DNA from: Elephas maximus indicus
Taxonomy: Eukaryota; Chordata; Mammalia; Proboscidea; Elephantidae
DNA: 64,000 nt
Reading direction: 5' to 3'
Assembly (NCBI RefSeq): GCF_024166365.1
Contig: NC_064830.1
Location: 91,132,968-91,196,967 of the forward strand
Shown: piece by piece, positions 48,396 to 63,395 of the stretch
How the letters are laid out: the number at the start of each line of letters is the position of its first letter
Numbering within the stretch: the stretch's first letter is position 1
Made by a program: the position numbers and the translations under genes
Notes under the pieces: model-generated
Seen by the model: only the letters and a program-made list of their open reading frames with translations
The model's database searches: none
Told to the model about the DNA's origin: nothing

Positions 48396-51300
48396 TGTCT
48401 AAATTATTTCCCCTAACAATGTCAGCAGTATCTCCAAACAGTTTGGCAGTAGCTGCAACTGCTCTCAAGCAAGGTGGATAGTCTTTGGCTCCGGGATGTA
48501 ATTGGAGATTATAATATCTAATAGGTCTCTGCTGATTTCCATGTGACTGAGTAAGGACTGCAAAGACATTTCCCTTTCTTTCATGAATAATGAAAAAGTT
48601 TTGTCATAGCTAGGTAGGCTCAAAGCCAGGGGCTTGATTAGAGTCATCTTAAGTTCATGGAAACATTCGATTTATTTGGGAATCCATCACAGAGGCTCCA
48701 GGCTCTCTGTTTTAAGCAAAACATAGAACAGTTGAACAATCAAGAAATGTCTGGAATCCAGTTGTAGCAGTAGCCACAAAGGCCTAAAAATCTCTAAGCT
48801 TTTTTTTTTTTGTATTCGCGAGGGATAGCTATAAATGTTTTTGACGTCTTTGCGGATCTAAGTGGATCCCCTGTGAAGTCAGAATGTGGCCGAAATATTT
48901 ACCTTGGGTTTTAACAAATTGAAGTTTATCTTTAGAGGCTTCGTGCCCTCTAGCAGCCGAGCAATTAAGCAGATACATAGACTCTTCTACACCGTCTGAG
49001 GAATTCCTGGAACAACGTGGCAAATCATCAGCACACTGAATGAGAAAAAATTATTTGGAAACATTAGTTCCTGTAAATCAGCTTTTAAGACTTGGGAGAA
49101 ATAGCTGGGAGATTCAGTAAAGCTATGAGGCATGATGGTCCAGGTATATTGGAGTCAGTCCCAACTGAAGGCAAATATTGACCATCGGGGGGACTGAGAT
49201 ACTAAAGAAAGCACTACATAGTTCCACTACAGTAAAGACCTTAGTCTCAGTAGGTATTTGAGACAATAAAAGATGAGAATTTGGAACCACTGGAAATCAG
49301 GGAATTACCAGATTGTTGGCCCTAAGATCTTGAACAAATCCCCAACTCTTTCCATTATGTTTCTTAACTGGAAGAATTGGTGTATTGTGAGCTAGTGTAA
49401 GGTATTATTACCTGTTGCTGTCGAGTTGATTCAGACTCACAGTGACCCTGTGAGACAGACTGGAACTGCCCCTTAGTTTCCAAGGAGTGCCTGGTGGATT
49501 TGAACTGCCAACCTTTTGGTTAGCAGCTGTAGCTCTTAAGCACTATGCTACCAGGGTTTCCATAACAGTATAATTAGCCCTTTATTAATGATTCCTTAAC
49601 TACAGAGATTAACCCTTGAATTGCCTCGTCTTAAAGGGTATTGAGAAATCCTGGGAAGCAGTTTCTTGGGTCAATTTGAACTTTAATTGGTTGTGCACTA
49701 CGTATTCTTCCCACATCTGTGGAGAAAGAAGCCCACAGGATAACAGTGGGTGCTCTTTCTATAAAGCAGGTGTCCTTATCCATTGTCAAAGCCTCTAAGT
49801 GACATAAGAGGTTTATTTGGGGTTTCTCTTAAAATTGGAGGGTTATTTTCCTTTTTTTAATCAAAAATAATAGAACAGTCTCATTTATTTAATAAATTTT
49901 ATCCCAAAAGATTGACAGGTGCAATATCAACTAAGAGGAATAAGTGGCTTTCAGATAAGTGTCCTAAGGACACTGACACTGGCATAGATCGGGGTGTATG
50001 TTGCACAATATTAGATACCCCTACAACATCAACAGTTTTATTACTTCGAGGGAGAGGGCTGCTTATGGCTGAAAGTGTGACACCAGTGTCTATTAAATAC
50101 GTGCAGTTTTCCTCATTTTTAAGGTGGTTTCACCTTTGTCATTTAAGACTAAGGCAGGATGCAGCCAAATAGGTCCCTCAGAAGCCCATCAATAGATGGA
50201 TTTTGATTCAGCCTTCGCTGAGTTTTGCATCTTATTTGTCAATTTACACCAGCCGTTTTTCCAGTGTCCAGGTTTCTTGCAATAATGGCACACTCCAGAA
50301 GTGGGTGGCCTAGGATTATTGCCTCTAAAAAGAGTTTGCAGCTGTTGGAGCTAACAAGCCATGTGGTTTTATTTCTTAGATTTATCTGTTTGGAGAGTGT
50401 GGGCCATCTTTTCAGTGATATTAGTGAGTTCAATTACAGGAATAGTCTTTTAGTACAGTCAATGACATGTTACTAAGATTGCCAATTCTGGTTTGAGACC
50501 ACTGATAAACATAGAGTAGAAAGCTATTCTGGCATTTGCAAGCTCTAGACCAGAGTGCTCAGAGAAAGCCTTGGTAGGCCCTTCTTTAAGATTATACCAG
50601 GTTTTTGTTTGCATTCCTGAATCATTCCCTACTCAATTTTACAGGTGAAATCCTTTGGAATTGCAGCTAGTAGTTTGTTTGTTTTTAGTAATACCCTTTG
50701 ATTTATCATAATAGGCTGCTGAATTGACATGATTTTGGGGATCGATTGATTTATCAGCTTCTTTCCAACTGGTGAGACTAATCCAATTTTGTGCCTCTTG
50801 TGATTCAACTAGCATATGGATTAACTGATACAGATCAACCAGACCAGGCTGGTAAGCCTGAATTAAAATGCAGAATTCCTCTTTAAATTTTTGAGGGTTC
50901 TCAATGGGTTTTGGAAACTCGTTAGCTATTGTTCTTAATTCAGCTTTAGACTAGAGAGAAAAAAATAATTACAGAAGATTTGTTCTCTCACCCTTCAACT
51001 AGTTTGACCTTAAAGGGTATCTGAGATACCAGAGGTTTAGGGTCAAGAGGTAGATCATCATTTGCAAACGGCATTTCAGACAGATTAGGATCCTTTCCAG
51101 GATAGGAGGGAAAGTAGGGTACAAAGATAGAGGAAGCGCAGATGGGTCAGAAAGAGTGGACTCATGGACTACCTAGTGTGCTTCCTCCCTAAAAGGCATA
51201 TGAATCTTGGCTAATTTGGGTACCCTGTCTTGTAAAAAAGTCAATTTAGAATCACTGACACTTTTTTAGAAACTTCTAGATACCAATCAAAATAAGCATA

Positions 51301-51728
51301 CTAAACCTTTTGTTTAGTTATATGATTCTCTAATTTAGATCTCGGATATACCAATTTTCCCAAATCCAAAAGTGGCTACTGGTCAGACAAACTGTCTTTG
51401 GTCAGGGCATGGCAGAGTTCTAAATGCAAACATGATTGAGGCCCCTAAGTCTTGGACATGCGGCAGGAGATCCACTGGGAAAATCTGCAGGTTTAGATCT
51501 GGCAGAACCCATGATCATGCAAAAAGACAGATACAAACATCTACAGACACAAACCAAAATCTGAATAAAATGGAGCTGGGGTGCAATATAAAGAGCTGGA
51601 TCTCCATAACTGGGTGGACTCACCAAATGGCCTCAAAGGCTCCTCACAGAGATGGAGAAACTAAAGGGCTTGGTGGGATCCTTCACCCACGTCCAATTAG
51701 GGCTTTGAGGCCATAGGCTGTTGCTTGG
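48396..51728 (-). mobile_element. Endogenous retrovirus remnant C (gag-pro-pol), minus strand
   Basis: Order from the LTR: a degraded gag (50,300-51,700); a nucleocapsid zinc knuckle at 50,246-50,290 (CHYCKKPGHWKNGWC); a protease with LIDTGVTLSAI (DTG at 50,082-50,090); RT with NTPILPVKK near 49,385, FVQDLRA near 49,345 and VELCSAFFSI near 49,215 (the first catalytic Asp is Glu); and CADD at 49,024-49,035 in place of YxDD. Then DKLQFVKTQGKYFGHILTSQ near 48,930 and an RNase H-side segment to about 48,400 (CLRAVAATAK). The gag-pro-pol grammar resembles class I (gammaretrovirus-like) ERVs. An AfroSINE interrupts it at 49,408-49,565. Non-functional, with env not seen. Confidence 0.8.
49408..49565 (-). 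mobile_element. AfroSINE inside remnant C pol
   Basis: Reversed tail 'cctgttgctgtcgagttgat' and reversed head 'taagcactatgctaccaggg'. Confidence 0.88.
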
Positions 51729-51746
51729 GTCCCACTTCTAACACCA
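51729..51746 (-). promoter_or_regulatory. Retroviral primer-binding site, tRNA-Leu type
   Basis: Minus strand reads TGGTGTTAGAAGTGGGAC, six bases inside the LTR end. From general knowledge the complement of tRNA-Leu 3' ends starts TGGTGTCAGAAGTGGGA, a one-base difference over 17. Confidence 0.7.
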
Positions 51747-51752
51747 AGTTAT

Positions 51753-52160
51753 TGTTAAAAATGAAGCAGAGTTTTTGTAAAGTAAGAGATATATTCAGAT
51801 TCAAAGATTTTTAAATTGGGAAACTCCAAAATGGCACTCAAAGAGGGAGCTTAAGTGCGTGTCTTTTATCAGAACTTTCTACAAGGTGGGGAAACAGTAC
51901 CAGGGTACATTTGATTGGTTGACACTGTAAGACTCATTTATCAAGAATTTCTATTGGCTGGGGCAGTCAATCTTAGCCACGGTTTCCTACTACATTCCAG
52001 AGCTGGTTTCCTCTGTTTCCCCCAATGCTCAGAATGTCGTAGACAAAGTTATCTTGGTCAAAAGTGTGGTCACAGGCTATATACACTAAAAACCAGAAGC
52101 AGAGGCCTAGATCAAAACGGAATCTGATTCAGACCTGTGTCAGCCATTTCAGTTATAACA
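51753..52160 (-). mobile_element. LTR of remnant C (408 bp)
   Basis: Plus strand begins TGTTA and ends TAACA, a perfect 5-bp inverted terminus of the TG...CA type. A GATAAAAG TATA-like motif lies on the minus strand near 51,868. No second LTR is in the window because the other end is lost. Confidence 0.75.
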
Positions 52161-52284
52161 AGTGACTCAGTTTTACAGTGCTCTTTCACACTAAGGGCTT
52201 CTGTCCTAGCACTACTGCCTGCCTCTCTTCGTGCACTGACCCTTACACATACTTGTTTTCTGCATGGTCTAGTCCTTCCACCAA

Positions 52285-52487
52285 GGATCTCTGGTGGTGC
52301 AATGGTTAACCGCTAGGCTGTTAACTGAAAGGTTGAAGGTTGGAACTCACCCAGCGGCTCCATCGGAGAGAGAGCTGAAGATCAGCTTCTGTAAAGATTA
52401 AAACCTAGAAAACCCAATTGGAAGTCCTAATCTGTCACATGGGGTCCCTATGAGCTGAAAATCCACCCCAGGCACCTAACAACATTC
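52285..52487 (+). mobile_element. AfroSINE, longer variant
   Basis: Head 'ggatctctggtggtgcaatg', the extra middle block 'cagcttctgtaaagattaaa' and tail 'cctatgagctgaaaatccac'. Confidence 0.8.
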
Positions 52488-52769
52488 CTTCCACCAGAAA
52501 CGCTGCTCTCTTCTAGTCTGTCTCTCCTTTCCATTCCATGTTCAATGCCTCTTCTCCCCACATCTTCCCCCCAAAACAGTGGATTCCGAACTCCTTTCTT
52601 GTGGTCCTCCAATCACCAAGGCGCCTGCGATCCTCGCCTTAAATCAGTCCGTGTATTTTATACACTGTGCAGGAACCTATGCGCTAGTTCCCAACTTGCA
52701 GTCTCACGGTAACCGGGCCATTAGGTCTGTAATTCTTCCTCACTCCGGCTACGACCCTGCGGGGGGCTC

Positions 52770-53560
52770 TTGAGGGTAGGCGGGCGTCACAAAGTGCAAG
52801 CAGAGGGGCGGTTTCCCAACATTCGGGCCGTTGTGTTTACTGCTTCGCGGGGGTAAACAGGGAGGGAGGTGGGATAGGAAGGACAAGGAAAAGCCACGCT
52901 AGCGAACCTCGGGAGCCTGGGTCTAGTCAGAGGCCGTACTGAGAGGCCCAGGGAAAGAACTCAAGGGCCAGCGCAACCTCCGGCGATCCCTGCGCTCCAA
53001 GCAGGCTCACCCTGCCCTTTACCCGGGTTCCTCGCCAAGACCAGCCCTCATCCTCGGCTTGGCACTCCGTTGCCGGAAATACCAACGAGCAGCGCCCGCC
53101 TCCGGGCGGCCTAGAGCGGCCCCGGAAAGGCCGGGGAGGTTCCGTGGGCGGAGGTGTCTGCTTCGAGGCGTCCGCAGGGTCCGCCCCTCCACCTCTCCGC
53201 CCCTCTGTCGGTTCGCACAGGCGACTCTGCCGGAAGCCGTTCTTTGGGCCGCTGGTGGGGCGGTCGCTTCTTTCCGCTCACCGGGAGGAGGAGGCACCTG
53301 GCCCCGGATGACGGCGGTTCTCGTCCCTGGGGGCGATCGGAAGCTGAAGTGGGAGAGCCAGTTTGTCTTCAGTCCCGGTTCTCTCCGGCGCCCCGCGGAC
53401 TGAGGGCCCTATCGTCAGGACCCGGTGACTGTCCTAATGTGAGCTGGAACTGTGTGACCCGACACGCCCGTTTGGTCGTTTTTGCCTAAAAGGGAAGTGG
53501 GAGGAAGGCAGCGCCGGGCGAGGCCTTCTGAGGAGCAGTTTAGGGGACTCTGCGAGGCCC
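52770..53560 (+). promoter_or_regulatory. ZNF655: CpG island, ZNF655 promoter and first exon region
   Basis: CpG-dense and GC-rich without a TATA box. ETS-type cores occur at about 53,071 (GCCGGAAAT) and 53,229 (GCCGGAAGC). It lies 0.7 kb upstream of the first coding exon of ZNF655, so it is the natural promoter and 5' UTR exon. The ATG at 53,308 opens a 31-codon frame that ends TGA at 53,401-53,403, a possible uORF if transcribed. On the human map the FAM200A first exon shares this promoter, so the island could be bidirectional. Confidence 0.75.
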
Positions 53561-54232
53561 CTTTCTGAAGGTTGTGGGAGGGGGACGGAACCCTGTCACG
53601 GCCTTGAATTTAAAGGGCAGCGGTAAAACCCGTTTGAATCGCAGCTCTTCCTTCTGTTGCTCTCGGGATTGTGGAGAAAGGCCTCTTTGCCTAGTCTGAG
53701 TTAGCGGAGGGTCTCCCAAAAGTATTTTATTATAGTTAAGCCCATTTAGTAATTGAAAGTGGCCTGACAGTGTTACCAAGTAAATACTTAGGAGGGCCTA
53801 GTTTTAAAAACTAATTTGCATATTTCTCTGGGTACAAACCTGAGCCCTGGATGTTTTTAAATTGCAAATATTTTAAAATTTCTACAGAAATCTGTTAATT
53901 CGTTCTGTTTTGATTTTTGAAAACATCACAAATTGTCAATGACTTGTACCAAACCCTTTGCCGTCAAGTTGAGCGACCCTAATATTAGTGGAGTTCAAAT
54001 AATCCTGAATACTTGACACTTTGATTTGATTATTAAATATTTGAAATGGAATGATGTTCATTTGTCTTTCCGTTGTTTATTTGGGGTCATTAATAATTAT
54101 CAACTGTTTTTTATTATCTATAGTGTGTAAGATACTTTGCTAAGTCCTGAGGGTGTGAAATGATAGGATATTTTAATTTACTATAATAATTTTTCCTAAT
54201 CTTGTCCTGCAGTGATGGTCATTGTCTTTCAG
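53561..54232 (+). other. ZNF655 first intron (presumed)
   Basis: Unique sequence with an RTE/SINE tail scrap ('ccctttgccgtcaagttgag') near 53,955. The acceptor TTGTCTTTCAG ends at 54,232. Confidence 0.5.
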
Positions 54233-54239
54233 AACAGGG

Positions 54240-57404
<3,165 letters not shown>

Positions 57405-58660
57405 GATATTAAACTTGATTGATGGAATAGATGCTCCCCAGGATGCTACCGCTATGTAAAATTGCAGACCTTCATCGTTAAATATTTAATGTAAAGGGCT
57501 AAGGAAGCTTCTGTTGCAACCCAGTGCGTTTCAAACCCAGTTTATTCAGAAACCACGATTGGTGGTCATCTACTTGTGTTTTGAGAAACCACCAAGCTCA
57601 CCTCCACCTCTTCAGTCATGATCTTTTCATGCGTTTTAGAATGTGGAACATAATGCTGTGTGTCTCTCCTTTTCTGGAGTATACGTGACCTGCCCTTTAT
57701 ATTGCCTAACTCGGCGCAACCCCTGGGCTTTTCTCATATTTAACATTCTAGTCTTCTCCTTCCTTTAAATTTCCATGGCTGTTTCCAAGGTCCAGCCTTC
57801 CTCCCCTTTATTCTTCCTGGTGCTTTACAGTGAAACATTTGTATTACTTTTTCTGATCAAGTTATTCCTTAGCTCTGTCCTTGATGGAGGGGAAATGGGA
57901 GGGTAAAAGAGTTCAGAATTATTTCTTTATTTCAAGGTATCAAATTGAATATATATTTAACTTTGTAAACTGTAAAATGATGTATAATTGTAAACTACTG
58001 TAAATTTTACCTAATTACAGAATTTCCAACAGTTAACCTGTCTACTTTTTGGAGTAAAGAAATTTCTTAGCAGTTTAATGCAGTCTTACAGTACAGCATG
58101 CTGTTAGACTGAACTTTATCCCATTTCCTCTGTCATCTGCACACACACAGCATGCATGCACACACACACATACACAAAAAATCCTCCTCCTCAGCTTGCT
58201 TTTGTGACCAAGCCAGCAGCATCTCTTATTTTTACAGTCCTGGGAAAATCATATTCATCTTTGTGCGTTCAGCAAATTCTACCTGAATTTAACTTTACAC
58301 ACTTATTAATTTCGCTTAATGTACGGTGTTGGAAAATAAGGATTTTAAAATTCAGTCCCTGAATCAGCAACCCCACTGTCCAGTTCACATCATTTTCCCT
58401 GTGGTGGTAGCTATGGATTGTATTTGTCACAGAACTCAGAACTTTAGTTCTTCCACTACATAATAGTAGATATACAGAGTATAAAAAATTGAATGAAATA
58501 GTAAAAAAGAAGGTAAAAAGTCACAATTTTCATTACCAGCTTTTAAAAGAAGCATGTTCTATTAATGATGAGCAAGTTACTGGCTCAAGGGTCATACTCG
58601 AAGGGAAGTTCCTGATTTTGTGCTGGGAAGGGGAACTGGGTGCGGATGTTGAGTTGCATA

Positions 58661-58850
58661 CCCATTGCTGTCGAGTTGATTCTGACTAGTAGTGACCCTA
58701 TAAGACACAGTAAAACTGCCCCAGAGGGTTTCCAAGACTGTAATCTTTACAGAAGCAGACTGCCACATCTTTCTCCCATGGAGCAGCTGGTAGGTTCGAA
58801 CTGCAGACTTTTTGGTTAGCAGCTGAGCACTTAACCACTGTGTCATCAGT
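58661..58850 (-). mobile_element. AfroSINE, longer variant, minus
   Basis: Reversed tail 'cccattgctgtcgagttgat', extra block 'aatctttacagaagcagact', reversed head 'ttaaccactgtgtcatcagt'. Confidence 0.88.
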
Positions 58851-59084
58851 GCTTCTTGAGTTGTATAGGTTCCCTATTACTTGATGGCATTAGAAACATG
58901 GTTGTCAAAATTCTAGTTGATGATAAGTGGGTTGATAAATCAGTAATGTTTGGCACATATCCCTTGGTATTTGAAGTTGATGTCATGGAGGACAACAGTG
59001 ATTTTGCACAAAGTATCTTTTACCTCTACAGCTATTTACTGTTTACAGAGAAACCAGTAAGTACTAGATACTGTACATGTCTCC

Positions 59085-59222
59085 CTTAGTCCTTGCCATA
59101 ACCCTGGGAACAGGTATTATTCTTCCCATTTTATACATGAGGAAACTGAGGCTTAGAGAAGTTAAGTGATCTGCTCAGGATCAGAGCTAGGATTGGGACC
59201 TAGTTGTGACTCTGAAGCCCAT
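59085..59222 (+). repeat. MIR SINE
   Basis: 'cccattttatacatgaggaa' then 'tgaggcttagagaagttaag' and 'ggatcagagctaggattggg' give the MIR core. Confidence 0.8.
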
Positions 59223-59324
59223 GCTTTCCCCCCCCACCCGTCACCATTTTGTGCTTGTAAGACAATTAGTTGGCAAGTTTGGTGTTTTTATATTTTTATG
59301 GGTTGTCTGTACTCTGATGAGGAG

Positions 59325-59545
59325 TCCCTGGGTGGTGCAAAGGGTTAATGCTCAGCTGCTAACCAAAAGTTTGGCAGTTCAAGTCTACCCAGAGGCTCCT
59401 TGGAAGAAAGACCTGGCAATCTAAAAAAAAAATTTTTTTTTTTTTTTTTTTCTGAAAAATCAGCTTTGGAAAACCCTATGGAACACAGTTCTACTCTGAC
59501 ACACGTGAGGTTGCTATCAGTCAGTCAATAGCAACTGGTTGGTAC
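59325..59545 (+). mobile_element. AfroSINE, longer variant with poly-A/T interruption
   Basis: Head 'agtccctgggtggtgcaaag', then 'gctgctaaccaaaagtttgg'. An A/T run of about 30 bp interrupts the middle at 59,422-59,450. Tail 'gttgctatcagtcagtcaat'. Confidence 0.8.
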
Positions 59546-60009
59546 TCTGATCCAAGAAAAATTCGAAATTGACATGATAAATTGGAGAGATAGGCACAAG
59601 ATTGTACAGTTTAGGACTGAAAAGGACATGTATTCAAGAAGAAATAAAACAATCTAGGTGTAAATTCCAATATAATAGATATCTGTGAAACAAAGATATT
59701 CCTAAGGAGAGGTTTTACTTATTTATTAAGGACCAGGAAGAAAGGCATGAAGCATCTCGATGGATAAAAATCTTAGCACAACTCTGGTACAAGCAACAGA
59801 CCAGATAATGGGCCTTAGTAAGAGGTAAATTTTAAATGTTATTTTTAAAGAACAAATTAAGTTCAAAATAAGTCTAATTAGAAAAGTGCCAATGTTTAAC
59901 TCAAGTCATTTTAAATGGGAAAATTTTAAAGCAAGTGCATATTTTTAAAGGATAGAGTTTTTAGTTAAATTTAGGAAAAAGGGTGTATAGGCCAGTGGCA
60001 AGATACATG

Positions 60010-60245
60010 CCATTAATACTTTCTGAGACAGACAGTGTGATAGATTGGAAAGAAAGTAGACTGTAGAATCAGACCTGGTTCCACTTACCAGCTGTGATCC
60101 ACTGGTATGTTGTTTAATCTGACACATATTTTTTCTCATCTATAAAACATGAAAAACCAGATCTAGCTTTCAGGGTTGTGCTGAGGATTAAATTAGATTA
60201 TGTACATAAGTACCTGGCTCATGGTAGTTACTTAAATGTTTTGGA
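60010..60245 (+). repeat. MIR SINE
   Basis: 'gactgtagaatcagacctgg' (head) to 'gctgaggattaaattagatt' and 'gtacctggctcatggtagtt' (tail). Confidence 0.8.
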
Positions 60246-60629
60246 AAGGATTGCAAGTGACAGAGCTGTAAACCAGTTTTTTAATGTAGAAATTTCAGGA
60301 GAGAATCTAAATTGTTTCTTTACATAGGGATTTCCTGAAATTGAATATTGCTCAGACTATTGCCTAGAGGTTTGGATTTTTATTATCAAGTGATTTTCAT
60401 TTCTCTGATATTAAATGCATCCCTTTTAATGAAAACTTCCATGATTTCAAATCTGTTGGATCCTGACTCTTCATGTATTGTTCTAAGCACTTTTTATCTT
60501 GCTTTTATTATTTTTACCTTTTACTCCATTGTCAATATGTTGGCCTTCTGCTCTTCTCTTTCTGTACAGTTTTTGGGGGAGGAATTGATTTCATTCACAA
60601 CCGTTACTTTTTACTAGGAAAGTACTTAA

Positions 60630-60842
60630 AGGCCAAGTTCTGAAATAAGACTTTGAGTTGAGTCCTAGCGTCACCAGTTACTTTGACCTTGGGCAAGTTA
60701 CTTCTCTGAATCTTAGTTTTTCCGTTTGTAAAATGGGTATAGTAATAGTTCCTATTTCATAAAGTTAAACTGAGTATTAACTGAATAAAACTGTTAAAAT
60801 CTTGGCACGGTACTTGGCACCTACCAAGTGCTCAGTAAACCT
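60630..60842 (+). repeat. MIR SINE
   Basis: 'tttgaccttgggcaagttac' core and 'gtaaaatgggtatagtaata' are diagnostic. Confidence 0.85.
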
Positions 60843-61440
60843 TACCTTAGTATTCTGAGGGTATTGATGATACAGGCAACTTTATGTCTCTATCTCAAAC
60901 CTGTTCTCTCTTCTAAATTGCAGGCTTATATTTCTAACTGTTTGCTAGGCATTTTCTGTCATACCTTGCTGCATTGCCTCTAACACAAATGTAAAATCTA
61001 ACAACACTTCATCCCACATAAAGACAGTTTTTGTTGTGCGTACGTGTTTTAAGTGCAGATGGTACAGAGTAAATAACCAAAATTTGCTTCGATTCTCAAA
61101 ACTTAGAAACAGTTTAGTAAGTATCTCAAAATGAAAAGTTGCAAAATATGCTCTCAGAATTTTTGAGCCCAATACTTGCTACTTCATGCCACACTAACTT
61201 TTTTTAATTAACTTGCAAAACCACTTTATTTGATGTGGAGAACTTTAGCTAAATTAGTGTCCAGAATGAGAATTGACTGTTAATGTTCAGCAGGAATTCA
61301 GAAACACAGTAAATGCTTTCTTTATATCGGTTCTTACTTCCTTGCTTATAAACTTTCACCGTGGGATCCAAATGGGGCAGCTATTGGTTGATCATATTTT
61401 CTCGGCATACTGCCCTTTATAAAAAATTGGGTTAAAAAAA

Positions 61441-61603
61441 CAAACCAAACCCACTGCTGTAGAGTTGATTCCAACTCATAGCGACCCTATACGACAGAGT
61501 AGAACTGCCCCATAGGATTCCTAAGGAGCTGCTGGTAGATTTGAACTGCTGACCTTTTGGTTAGCAGCCAAGCTCTTAACCACTGTGCCACCAGGGCTCC
61601 AAA
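61441..61603 (-). mobile_element. AfroSINE, minus orientation
   Basis: Reversed tail 'cccactgctgtagagttgat' and reversed head 'cttaaccactgtgccaccag'. Confidence 0.9.
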
Positions 61604-62805
61604 AAAACAAAAATGTTGGGTAGCCATTATATATTGACACTTGGGCGGCATGAAGTGGGCACTCAGCAAGTAGCTGTTAAGTACATGAATCAAAACAAGT
61701 ACAAGATACATGGCCCTTACTATCAAAGGGTTTATATATCTATCTAGTGGGGATGATAATATCTGAAACTAATTTTTAAAAACTCTGTTATATGGTAATG
61801 GGGCCATATAAAAAGAGGAAATAACACATTTTGTAAGTATTCAGCAAATGAAAAGAAAGGCTTTAGGGAGATGAGGGGCTTGAGCTAGATCTTGTATGTA
61901 TGTATGTTACTAGAAGATTTTTGGGCAAAACACATATAAAAACTACCCTTTGATACTATAATAGTTTTGCCTTCTCAGAATTAGGCTGCCTGTTGCTTTT
62001 GCTTTAAAAGAGATTTAGATCCTACCAGTCCACTATGCAAGGCATCTAAAGGCTATGTTATATGAAGATGTATTTTATTGCCGTTTCCTTCCTGTATTGT
62101 ATTAGAGTTAGTTATGTATATCTATCACTGCAGTTCAGAGAGTAAGGCCCTTGAGGGGATGGACTGTATTTACTTGGGCTCTTTGTCCCCTGTATACTAT
62201 ATACTCTGCATATGGGAAAAGCTCCATAAGTATGTTTTGAATAAACAAGAGTGTAAGCTCGTAAAGGGTAGGGGATGTGTCATGTTATGTTTTCTCCTGT
62301 GCAGTGGAGCTAATTGTTCCTTGAGATTGATCCTTGGCGTATCTATTCAGTCTTCACTGTTTCTGTTGCTGTATTTTAGCTCACCATACAGCAGGTGCTT
62401 GGGTGTGCGCCTTTCTCCGGTCTAGTAAAGTCATATTTTGATGACCTTCGTTTTGATACTTGTTGACCAGATCTAATAGAAAGATTGATCTTTAGATAAC
62501 AGATGAGGAGTGGTAATAATAACTTCTGTAAAGACAGGTAGACACCCATTCACAAATCTCTTGTCTCAGTAATGTTTAAATGACTACTTCTGCTCCCATG
62601 TCATCAATTTGCCCCTTAACACACCTCTTTGTAAATCACAAATATGAGACCTTTGTAGAGGATCATTGCCCTGCTTACTCTCCAGGCCTTCCTAATGTCT
62701 TCTGAGGGTTTACCTTCTCTCCATTAACCATTAGTTAAAAAAAAATGAGGCAAGTACAGCATCTGGAGAGAAATCGCCACATCCCATTTCCTTCTCTATG
62801 AGCAG

Positions 62806-62910
62806 GATTCCCATTTTTCAAGTCTGATGGGATCTCCCAGCTGGAACAAGATCTACAGGTCTTTGACCTGGAAACTAAGAATAGAGAGGTCTTAAGAGAT
62901 GGCTGCTCAG
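62806..62910 (+). other. ZNF655: ZNF655 linker exon of the long isoform
   Basis: Acceptor TATGAGCAG before 62,806, donor CTCAG/GTAAG at 62,910/62,911, phase 1 in and out. Codes a KRAB B-box-like stretch: GFPFFKSDGISQLEQDLQVF then DLETKNREVLRDGCS (residues split as shown). Open and undamaged. Confidence 0.85.
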
Positions 62911-63395
62911 GTAAGTAAGGCAAAATCAGATGGAATTAGTAGGGAAGTAAAAGTCCAACTGTTGAGACAAGTTGTAGCTTCTCTGACAATCAGAATGAAG
63001 AGCTCCTTCCTTTTCCCTTCAGTTTGACTGTTTATTTAGTCCATTCTTATCCATGGTTGTACGGGGTCCCTATTCAAGTTGCTTTTATATATATATATAT
63101 ATGTATATATATACATTTTTAAGTATTCCCCTATCATCTCCTTTGAATCACCTAATTGGTTATCTTTTTACCCTGCTGACCACGTCCTGTGTCTCGGCTG
63201 CACCGTGAGCCATTTGAATCCTACCTTACTGCTTCTGTTCATGCTCTTCATCTACTACTGAGATTTTGTGGCAGTTTTTCAGAGCAAATAAACTTACCCT
63301 GGTAGATACTAGATTATTTTGTTTTCTCCTTTCTAAGTTTTCTTATTCTAAGCACAGGGCACAGATTATATTTGTATTTTCTATTTATATATCAG

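Larger units (their letters stand above)
57405..62805 (+). other. ZNF655 intron to linker exon
   Basis: Contains AfroSINE and MIR copies listed separately, a (CA)n patch at 58,140-58,180 and otherwise unique sequence. No open host exon recognised. Confidence 0.5.

Noticed and set aside
53019-53489. ORFs of 92-114 codons in the CpG island
   Set aside because: CpG-rich sequence is stop-poor by chance. The same region is open on both strands, and the first ZNF655 coding exon lies further downstream.
58856-59089. 77-codon ORF at 58,856 (MSCIGSLLLDGIRNMVVKIL...)
   Set aside because: No recognised domain, no splice context and a position in the intron. Not enough support.
63079-63115. (TA)n runs as a regulatory site
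   Set aside because: Ordinary microsatellites, as also at 54,900 and 19,720. No supporting context.
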